Positions 1 to 5,661 of a stretch of 5,661 nt of DNA are shown here, piece after piece. The notes under the pieces were generated by a model that was not told where the DNA came from, did not search any database, and saw only the letters and a list, made by a program, of their open reading frames with translations. Origin of the DNA: Bacteroides sp. (GTDB lineage: Bacteria > Bacteroidota > Bacteroidia > Bacteroidales > Bacteroidaceae); assembly GCA_019412865.1 (NCBI GenBank), contig DXOJ01000277.1, positions 1-5,661 of the forward strand. The letters run 5' to 3'. The translations under genes were made by a program, and so were the position numbers. Numbering within the stretch: the stretch's first letter is position 1; each line of letters starts with the position of its first letter.

Positions 1-2878
1 CTTCCGGATCAACTCCTGTATATCCGGTTATGGTCAGCAAATTGGTGGCGGTGGCATAAATCCGGGCATTTGACACATATTTCAATTGGGACAAATCGAA
101 CGTATACCCTACAGTTATGTTGTCTAACTTCAAATAATTACCTTTCTCCAGATAATAATCAGAGAAAGTGGCAGCGTCATTCAAAGGTCTGCCCAATGCG
201 GATTTCAATAGATTGAAAGGTAAAGACACCGAGTTCTCGTAATAAATCCGTTTGGTATTCAGGACCTTAAATCCGGCTGCACCCCGAAGTTGGAAAGAGA
301 AATCAAAATCTTTCCAGGTCAATGTACTGGCCAGATTGAAATACCATTTTGGAAGTCCGTTGCCCAGATAAGTGTAGTCTTTATCCGAATAAGCACCGTC
401 CTCATCCCTGTCCTCAAATACCCATTTACCGGCACTGTTGAAACCTCTGTATTTTAATCCGTAGTACGTGCCAATGGGTTTGCCTTCTTCCAGTATATAC
501 GTAGTCTGACCGTTGGCAGGTGAAGAAAGGGGATTGTAAGTGATGTGATTGGCACGGTAAGAACTGTTTGCCAAGGAGACCAATTTATTCTCATTGTATG
601 AGAATCCTCCGTCAAGATGCCATTTCAGTTCTTTGTTGCGAATTACATCATACCCGATAGCAAATTCAATACCTTGATTGGTCAGTGTACCTACATTGGT
701 AAATATCGTACTGTATATATTTGAAGGCATTTGCGCGTCATACCAATCCAGCAGATCAGTGGTTTTACGATAATAGTAATCTACACTTGCCGTCAGCCTG
801 TCGTTCCATATTCCGAAATCGATACCTACGTTGTATTCAGCGTTCTTCTCCCATTTCAAGTCGGGATTCGGGTTGCTGACAGGACCATAAACTTTGTCCC
901 ATTTTCCATTATAGTAAGCATATCCGAGATCATTGTATTTGGCTATGGAAGCATATAAAGGAATATCCTGGTTTCCGGTGATACCAAAGCCTACACGTAG
1001 TTTGAGGTTGCTAAGCGGGGTAGCATCACTAAAGAAATTTTCTTCCAATATTCTCCATCCGGCAGAGACAGCAGGAAACCAGCCCCATTTATGATTCTCT
1101 CCGAAGCGGGTAGAACCTTCGCGTCTGACACTCGCATTGAACAGATATTTACCTTTATATGAATAGTTGATACGACCGAAGAAAGCTATTAACTTTGATT
1201 CATCCTGTCCCCTTCCCATTGAGGCAAGTCCATCTTCCAGATACGTACCATTACCAATATTGTTAGCTCCCGGAATATCTGTCAGGAATCCTGAGTTGGA
1301 CGCATTGTGCCAGGTTCTGTCTTCTCTGTTGAATGAATAACCGGCAAGAGCTGTCAGATTGTGTACATCAGTGGAGAAACTGTAATTGGCATAAGCTTCA
1401 AATGTTCGTTTCTTGTAGAAATAAGTATTCATATCTGCCTGCCCCTCAAATCCTCCTAATATGCTGTAGCGAGAATCACGGCTGATATATTTGGAACCTT
1501 CGTAGGTATCGTTGTTGGCAGACATCATGGCATATACACTCAGACAAGGCAATACTTTGAGATTAGCAGACAGGTTGCCGGAGTAGGTATAACGTTCTCC
1601 TCTGTTATCTACTTGCGAAAGTAAGGCTACCGGGTTATAAGGTCCTACTCCTGCGTATTCGAAGAATTTTCCTTCCTGATTATAAACAGGTGCCGTGGGA
1701 TGATATACGATAGCTTGCATGAAAGCTCCGTAATCAGTATAATCCGATTGAGTGTTTGCTCCGTTCAACGTACCTTCTATAGTCAGCTTCTTGTCGAAAA
1801 AATATTGCTTGAAGTTTACTCTCCCCGTCAGTTGCTTATTGCCGGTGTTGATTACCATACTTTCGGAATCCCGGTAACCGACAGAGCCTCGTATGGATGA
1901 GTTCTCCGTTCCTGTTGAGAAAGAAACTCCCTGGTAATAACTGAAATTATTTCGGATCAGCTGATCCGTCCAGTCGGTTGAGAAGCCGTAATCGTTGTTG
2001 ATGGTGGAGTGCCCTTTATCTTTCAAATATCCCATATATTCATCGGCAGACATCATTTCCAGTTTCCGCACCGGTCTTTCTGTGTAATAATAACTGGTAT
2101 ATTCGATACTGGCTTTGCCTTTAGACGCATTTTTGGTTTCTACGATGATAACCCCATTACTGCCTCGTGTACCGTAAATAGCGGCAGACGAACCATCTTT
2201 CAGAACATTAAAGGACTTGATATCATTAGCGTTGATTGCCTGCAACTCGGACATGGTACTGTAAGTTCCGTCGACAATTATCAGCGGAGCACTTCCTGCC
2301 CGGATAGATCCGATACCTCTTAAATGTATCTCCGGTGATGCATTCGGGTCATTTCCGCTTGTATTGCGAATGGATAATCCCGGTACTTTGCCGTTCAGCA
2401 AGTTAATCGGACTGGTAGTTACCCCCGCATTAAACGATTCTTCCCCTACTTTAGTGACAGCACTGGTCAACTCCTCTTTTTTCACTGTACCATAGCCAAT
2501 GGCTACCACCTCTTCCAGTTGTACGCTGTTTTCACGCATAACGATGTTCAGCCTATTTTGTGTCACCGTTACTTTTTGCGTCTCCATCCCGATATATGTA
2601 AGAACAAGCACCGTATTTTTAGGGATGTCAGCGAGCGTAAAGTTTCCGTTTATATCAGTAGTAGTACCCATATTTTTGTTCTCTACCCTGATAGACACTC
2701 CAATCAGAGGTTCACCAGAGGAGTCTACGACCTTTCCGGTTACGTTCAGATTTTCTACACCGTAAAGCGAAGGAACACATACACACAGGAAACCTGCCAT
2801 TAAAATGCAATATTTTATGGTTCTCAGCGTCACCTGTTCTTTTATTCGTTCAAAAAATGAAATGGCTAAATTCTCCAT
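1..2878 (-). CDS. SusC/RagA-like TonB-dependent outer-membrane transporter (3'-partial)
   Basis: The frame is continuous for 959 residues from ATG 2878 to the left edge, with no internal stop. Residues 1-40 form a signal peptide with a long charged n-region and a hydrophobic core (CILMAGFLCVCVPSLYG); there is no lipobox. A CarboxypepD_reg-like beta-sandwich spans about 44-115 (VTGKVVDSSGEPLIGVSI, then DINGNF). The SusC signature/TonB-box region EEVVAIGYGTVKK is at 122-134. The plug spans about 138-260, with LRGIGSI and DGSSAAIYGTRGSNGVI. The rest is the 22-strand barrel, including GNQDIPLYASIA, WEKNAEYNVGIDFG, an acidic DRDEDG loop at 823-828, and NLLTITGYTGVDPE at 946-959. That last block normally lies some tens of residues from the C terminus. 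No STN domain is present, so direct coupling to an anti-sigma factor is not expected. Its partner SusD lipoprotein should follow beyond coordinate 1. The family imports glycans and other nutrients across the outer membrane with TonB energy. An alternative ATG at 2800 would cut off the charged n-region. Confidence 0.97.
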   Translation of the reverse strand, partial: MENLAISFFERIKEQVTLRTIKYCILMAGFLCVCVPSLYGVENLNVTGKVVDSSGEPLIGVSIRVENKNMGTTTDINGNFTLADIPKNTVLVLTYIGMETQKVTVTQNRLNIVMRENSVQLEEVVAIGYGTVKKEELTSAVTKVGEESFNAGVTTSPINLLNGKVPGLSIRNTSGNDPNASPEIHLRGIGSIRAGSAPLIIVDGTYSTMSELQAINANDIKSFNVLKDGSSAAIYGTRGSNGVIIVETKNASKGKASIEYTSYYYTERPVRKLEMMSADEYMGYLKDKGHSTINNDYGFSTDWTDQLIRNNFSYYQGVSFSTGTENSSIRGSVGYRDSESMVINTGNKQLTGRVNFKQYFFDKKLTIEGTLNGANTQSDYTDYGAFMQAIVYHPTAPVYNQEGKFFEYAGVGPYNPVALLSQVDNRGERYTYSGNLSANLKVLPCLSVYAMMSANNDTYEGSKYISRDSRYSILGGFEGQADMNTYFYKKRTFEAYANYSFSTDVHNLTALAGYSFNREDRTWHNASNSGFLTDIPGANNIGNGTYLEDGLASMGRGQDESKLIAFFGRINYSYKGKYLFNASVRREGSTRFGENHKWGWFPAVSAGWRILEENFFSDATPLSNLKLRVGFGITGNQDIPLYASIAKYNDLGYAYYNGKWDKVYGPVSNPNPDLKWEKNAEYNVGIDFGIWNDRLTASVDYYYRKTTDLLDWYDAQMPSNIYSTIFTNVGTLTNQGIEFAIGYDVIRNKELKWHLDGGFSYNENKLVSLANSSYRANHITYNPLSSPANGQTTYILEEGKPIGTYYGLKYRGFNSAGKWVFEDRDEDGAYSDKDYTYLGNGLPKWYFNLASTLTWKDFDFSFQLRGAAGFKVLNTKRIYYENSVSLPFNLLKSALGRPLNDAATFSDYYLEKGNYLKLDNITVGYTFDLSQLKYVSNARIYATATNLLTITGYTGVDPE

Positions 2879-2937
2879 AAGTTAGACTTTTTGAATAACA
2901 TAATAATTAAGTCAATATAAATAGTTAAGTATAGTCG
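2879..2937 (-). other. AT-rich intergenic spacer upstream of the SusC-like gene
   Basis: This 59-bp gap is the longest non-coding stretch in the window. On the minus strand it is very AT-rich and ends in an A-run (TTCAAAAAGTCTAACTT) just before the SusC ATG, which could serve as a Bacteroidota A-rich translation leader. TATATTGA only loosely resembles the Bacteroides -7 element TAnnTTTG, and I could not pair it convincingly with a -33 TTG. The hexamer ttaagt occurs twice, 18 bp apart, and short arms gactt/aagtc could pair over a long loop; both are within chance for AT-rich DNA. There is no GC-rich stem followed by a T-run, so no terminator is supported. It may be a simple operon spacer or hold a weak internal promoter. 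Confidence 0.4.
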
Positions 2938-3945
2938 TTAGAGGGCAATCACCACCACTCCTCCGATGAGACATACCAATCCTATCACCATCATCCGGAT
3001 GGCATAGCGGGTAGCTCCTTTCCACTCGCCGGAAGCAAGTCCGGCCACATTACCTGCAATAATAGCTGTCGATTGCATGGTAGCCCAGCCCACAGAAGCT
3101 CCTAAAACTCCCATAAAACTGCCTCCCATACCATAGAACATAATGCTCAGATACCATAATACCCCTGCCAGAGAAGCCATTATCAGGCCTCCGGTTGTAC
3201 GATGTCGGTAAGTTTTCCAAGATTGATTCTTGCCGAACAAACGGATACATTCAAGGAGATTAATAATAAATCCGGCACTCAAAGCGATACTCCATATCAC
3301 GTTGGCTGCATAAAGAGAAGATGCTCCCGTTGCTACAGCCTTTTCTTGTAAGGGTGCCCCATAAACGAAAGCAAAGTTAATCATAGGTCCGAATATTCCT
3401 GCAAGCAAACAGATAATTAACCCTTTCCTGAAATTTTTCTTAATAGGTGTTTCAGAGTGCGTCTGGCGGCTTTTGCTATCTCTGTTGTGCCCTGCTATCG
3501 CAAAGAAAATGATTCCGGCAAGAATAATTACTGTACCTGTAAGTAACTTTAGTCCCGTAGGTGTTAGCAATTCCGAAGGGTCTCTGAGAATGACAGGCAT
3601 CAAAGTCCCTACCACATTAATCAATCCTTGCATAATGGGAAGACTGAGCGAAACTCCCAGATAATCAATTCCTTTTCCGAATAGTATAGCACCAATTCCC
3701 CATAAAAGGCCGAAGAAAGCCACTAGCAGTACCGTGTCGCTTTCATGAGCATATACACTTCCCAAGTCAGGAATAGAGATAAATGCCATTATCCAGGGAG
3801 CGACAAGAAGAGCGATGATACTCCAGATAAACCAATTGTTTTCCCATTTCCACAGTGAGTTGTGTTTAAAAGGCAAAGCAAACGTGCCGGAACAACCACC
3901 AGCCAGCAGAATTAATAAGAAACCCGAAATAACTGTAGTTTCCAT
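2938..3945 (-). CDS. RhaT-family sugar/proton symporter (DMT superfamily)
   Basis: This 335-residue inner-membrane protein is close in length to E. coli RhaT (344) and shows about ten hydrophobic segments. They sit roughly at residues 4-24, 38-56, 72-90, 95-120, 134-152, 175-196, 208-232, 252-272, 276-306 and 315-335. Recalled RhaT landmarks are present: an N-terminal G..SGTFALPFK like the APFK of E. coli RhaT, FGLLWGIGAILFGKGIDYLG like its GAMWGIGN..YG...RYLG block, KKGL/RKGL before the sixth segment, and GGLIMASLAGVLWYLSIMFYG like GGLMWYLQFFFYAWG. The cytoplasmic loop at about 153-173 is polar and rich in Lys, Arg and Ser. The family imports L-rhamnose with a proton, but no rhamnose isomerase, kinase or aldolase is seen here, so the substrate may be another sugar-like compound. 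The ATG at 3945 is 7 bp after the cupin stop, indicating tight translational linkage. I leave the symbol blank because rhamnose specificity is not shown. Confidence 0.9.
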   Translation of the reverse strand: METTVISGFLLILLAGGCSGTFALPFKHNSLWKWENNWFIWSIIALLVAPWIMAFISIPDLGSVYAHESDTVLLVAFFGLLWGIGAILFGKGIDYLGVSLSLPIMQGLINVVGTLMPVILRDPSELLTPTGLKLLTGTVIILAGIIFFAIAGHNRDSKSRQTHSETPIKKNFRKGLIICLLAGIFGPMINFAFVYGAPLQEKAVATGASSLYAANVIWSIALSAGFIINLLECIRLFGKNQSWKTYRHRTTGGLIMASLAGVLWYLSIMFYGMGGSFMGVLGASVGWATMQSTAIIAGNVAGLASGEWKGATRYAIRMMVIGLVCLIGGVVVIAL

Positions 3946-3952
3946 ACTTGTT

Positions 3953-4378
3953 TTAATTTTCGGTGAGTGAAACGATTTTAGTTACGCATTCCCGCAGTTG
4001 GGACTTTTGAGACTCTGTTAATTCGAAAAATTCAAAATCATTCAGATGGGTGTCGTTATTCTCTATGATGAGTACCTGGCTCCCCGGTTGCATGGCGATC
4101 TTGTGCCATACTTCTCTTCGGATATTGTACACAATACCCGGTTGCATATTTACTACATCATAGGTAATATTTTGATCGGTGACAGAAGCACCGATCAAAG
4201 CTGCTTTTCCCTGCAAAAGTACAAATACTTCATCTGTCTGATGGTGGATATCCAGTTTCTCAATTTGCTCCAGAGATTCGGCCTCCGCATAATTGAGATA
4301 GGCTACCTGCCACCTGTCGGTTATCAGGAACGGGTGATATCCTTTTCCTTCAAATGTGTGTTCATCAATGATTTTCAT
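3953..4378 (-). CDS. Small cupin-fold protein of unknown function
   Basis: This 141-residue soluble protein has no signal peptide or membrane segment and is presumably cytoplasmic. A cupin motif 1 lies at residues 45-57 (HHQTDEVFVLLQG), with the exact E(X)6G spacing from Glu50 to Gly57. Motif 2 lies at 81-92 (GIVYNIRREVWH), with the standard Gly-to-His spacing ending at His92. Three of the four usual metal ligands are recognisable (His46, Glu50, His92). The first His of HxH falls on Ile44, though His45 could substitute. The conserved Pro and Gly of motif 2 are replaced by Arg87 and Glu89. The metal site is therefore either altered or lost. The start ATG at 4378 follows the GRE stop by 28 bp, with an A-rich leader and no clear Shine-Dalgarno. 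Single-domain cupins include sugar isomerases, lyases, dioxygenases and ligand sensors, so no reaction can be assigned. Its position between the GRE and a sugar-type symporter suggests it acts on the same substrate or product, which is inference. Confidence 0.88.
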   Translation of the reverse strand: MKIIDEHTFEGKGYHPFLITDRWQVAYLNYAEAESLEQIEKLDIHHQTDEVFVLLQGKAALIGASVTDQNITYDVVNMQPGIVYNIRREVWHKIAMQPGSQVLIIENNDTHLNDFEFFELTESQKSQLRECVTKIVSLTEN

Positions 4379-4406
4379 GATATAAGATTTTTAGAGTGAA
4401 TATGAT

Positions 4407-5661
4407 TTAGCTTTCTAAGATACGATCTACTACCAATTGTCTGAATTGAGGAGACAACATGGAAAAGTAGGCTGTAAATCCAGTAACACGGACCACCAGT
4501 TCCGGATATCCGGCAGGATCTTTATGGGCAGCCAATACAGTATCCTTATTCATAATATTAACGTTAATCAAAGTACCTCCCAAGTCGAAGTGTGCCCTGA
4601 TGATGGACATGATTAACTCTATATTATCCATATTGGCGAATGTAGGGTCCAGCTCCCATTGCATGGGTGCCGTATTGCCGTATCCCGGCTGAATTTTAGC
4701 TATAATGGTAGCAAGTGAAAGCGATGCGCCGTCTTTTACAAAACCGGGAGTGGGATTTGCTCCATGAGAGATAGGTGTTTGCGCTAAACGTCCGTCGGGA
4801 GTAGCTCCCACACTTTGTCCGAATCCTACCGTATTTGCCCAAGAGAAGAAGCCGGGAATAAAAATCCGGCGTTTGTCCGGTTCGGACTGCGAACGTACCA
4901 GTTCTGTAAATGTTTCTTTGATCCGAATCGCCCACTTTTCGCCCAAGGATTCGGCTGCTCCATATTTTTCGCTGTTCTTCAATAAATGCCGTATTCTGCA
5001 TCCTTCGTCTCCTGAGAAATTGTTTCTCAGATATTCGGTCAGGGTATTCCAGGACAATTTGTTTTCCAACTCGATGCGCTGTTCCAAAGCGGCAAAAGAG
5101 TCAGCGACAGTAGCCAATCCGGCTCCGTCAATTGCCAGGTTGTAGTATTCCGCTCCACCGTCCGATACGTCTTTGCCTTTTTCCAATGGCCCGTGGCTCA
5201 ATAGATTTAGTAATAACTCCGGCTCATTGTATTTTTGAAATTTCAGGTGATGGCGAATTCCGTCGGCTGATGTTTGGACTGCCTTAGCCAAATGCTCGTT
5301 GAATAACATCCAGAGCCGGGAGGTGCTATGATCTTTTTGTTCATTCATCATTTCCGTATAGGATACCTCAAAAACTTTCGCCATATTTATTTTCACAAGG
5401 TCATTCATTGTATATTCCAGTCCGGGCAGCGACATCCAGTTACATCCCACTGCTATACGACGGCGAGCCAGTTGTGCACTGAAGCCGTTCTTCATAAATC
5501 CTTCTACCAATGCTTTATCTCCTGAGAATCTGGGCCATCCATTCTTGTTCTTAACCAGGTACTCTACGGATTTCCGGAATAAGTCCGTGTTCAGACCATC
5601 GAACACTCTCACTGTCAGATTTAAAGAGGTATTGATTTTATCGGCAGCTTCCAGTATTAAG
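4407..5661 (-). CDS. Glycyl radical enzyme, pyruvate formate-lyase-like, C-terminal half (5'-partial)
   Basis: Oxygen-sensitive cytoplasmic radical enzyme of the PFL/glycerol-dehydratase family; the substrate is unknown. The last 417 residues are visible, about half of the usual 750-850. Visible residues (first complete codon at 5660) open with EAADKINTSLNLTVRV, the conserved helix before the catalytic region. The Cys loop RRIAVGCNWMSLPG follows, with catalytic Cys at residue 73 (codon 5442-5444). Further family blocks are GATPDGR, then GGTLINVNIMNKDT, and the glycyl-radical loop RVTGFTAYF with radical Gly at residue 394 (codon 4479-4481). The Cys-Gly distance of 321 matches family members of known structure. 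Odd points: Cys is followed by Asn-Trp, so both the GCxE glutamate of diol-dehydratase-type GREs and the Cys-Cys of true PFL are absent; the tail ends DRILES rather than the usual R-T ending. The frame is open to the window edge, so the GTG at 5612 is not the start. It is first in a probable operon with the cupin and two transporters. Family assignment is secure; the reaction is not. Confidence 0.95.
   Translation of the reverse strand, partial: LILEAADKINTSLNLTVRVFDGLNTDLFRKSVEYLVKNKNGWPRFSGDKALVEGFMKNGFSAQLARRRIAVGCNWMSLPGLEYTMNDLVKINMAKVFEVSYTEMMNEQKDHSTSRLWMLFNEHLAKAVQTSADGIRHHLKFQKYNEPELLLNLLSHGPLEKGKDVSDGGAEYYNLAIDGAGLATVADSFAALEQRIELENKLSWNTLTEYLRNNFSGDEGCRIRHLLKNSEKYGAAESLGEKWAIRIKETFTELVRSQSEPDKRRIFIPGFFSWANTVGFGQSVGATPDGRLAQTPISHGANPTPGFVKDGASLSLATIIAKIQPGYGNTAPMQWELDPTFANMDNIELIMSIIRAHFDLGGTLINVNIMNKDTVLAAHKDPAGYPELVVRVTGFTAYFSMLSPQFRQLVVDRILES

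Larger units (their letters stand above)
1..5661 (-). other. Probable single operon: GRE, cupin, RhaT-like symporter, SusC
   Basis: All four genes are co-directional, with gaps of 28, 7 and 59 bp and no visible terminator hairpin between them. This supports co-transcription from a promoter upstream of coordinate 5661. Both ends run out of the window. By family precedent the left side should continue into a susD homologue. A GRE also needs a radical-SAM activating enzyme, probably encoded near the GRE start or elsewhere in the locus. Operon membership of the SusC gene is the least certain part because of its longer spacer. Confidence 0.65.

Noticed and set aside
2798..2800. Alternative ATG start for the SusC-like gene
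   Set aside because: It would leave a signal peptide with no positive n-region. The ATG at 2878 supplies the Arg/Lys residues before the hydrophobic core and directly follows an A-rich leader.
2009..2803. Plus-strand open frames opposite the SusC signal and plug region
   Set aside because: They overlap one another and lie antisense to conserved SusC coding sequence; the composition is that expected of reverse-strand shadows.
1..2878. Frameshift or pseudogene in the SusC-like gene
   Set aside because: I translated the frame codon by codon across the whole span and found no stop, with family motifs in the expected order.
2879..2937. Rho-independent terminator after the symporter gene
   Set aside because: There is no GC-rich stem; the only pairable arms are 5 bp with a long loop, and no T-run follows in the right orientation.
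3050..3250. Second minus-strand open frame inside the RhaT-like gene
   Set aside because: It is an out-of-frame shadow within a continuous membrane-protein frame that shows no frameshift.
4046..4399. Plus-strand open frame of 117 codons opposite the cupin gene
   Set aside because: It is antisense to a well-supported gene, shows no recognisable domain, and has no sign of its own expression signals.
5610..5612. GTG as the start of the glycyl radical enzyme
   Set aside because: The same frame is open to the window edge and encodes conserved family sequence, so the gene is 5'-partial.
4407..5661. Housekeeping pyruvate formate-lyase (pflB)
   Set aside because: It lacks the Cys-Cys catalytic pair, has no neighbouring formate channel, and sits beside sugar-type transporters.

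Overview
The window looks like chromosomal DNA from a gut-type Bacteroidota, most likely Bacteroides or a close relative. The main reason is a SusC/RagA-type TonB-dependent outer-membrane protein, a family largely confined to this phylum. Intergenic spacers are short and AT/A-rich and lack obvious GGAGG ribosome-binding sites, which is also typical of the phylum. The species cannot be named from sequence reading alone.

All four genes lie on the minus strand, so transcription runs from high to low coordinates. In that order they are: (1) the C-terminal half of a pyruvate formate-lyase-like glycyl radical enzyme (GRE), 4407-5661, cut by the right edge; (2) a small cupin-fold protein, 3953-4378, 28 bp downstream; (3) an RhaT-type sugar/proton symporter of the drug/metabolite transporter superfamily, 2938-3945, only 7 bp further on; (4) a SusC-like transporter, 1-2878, after a 59-bp AT-rich gap and cut by the left edge about one C-terminal strand before its end. 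I see no terminator-like hairpin between any of these genes, so a single operon is the simplest reading. No plus-strand gene, RNA gene, mobile element, CRISPR array or notable repeat is supported.

Read as a pathway (inference), SusC, presumably with a SusD just beyond coordinate 1, would bring a small sugar-like compound across the outer membrane. The RhaT-like symporter would move it or a breakdown product across the inner membrane. The oxygen-sensitive GRE would then cleave or rearrange it by radical chemistry in the cytoplasm, perhaps assisted by the cupin. The combination is unusual because SusC systems are normally paired with glycoside hydrolases or lyases, not with a GRE.

The GRE keeps the catalytic cysteine and the glycyl-radical glycine with normal spacing. 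Its Cys loop reads GCNW, lacking both the GCxE glutamate of the dehydratase/eliminase subfamilies and the Cys-Cys pair of true pyruvate formate-lyase. Its reaction is therefore not predictable from the known subfamilies I can recall. The radical-SAM activase it needs is not in the window.
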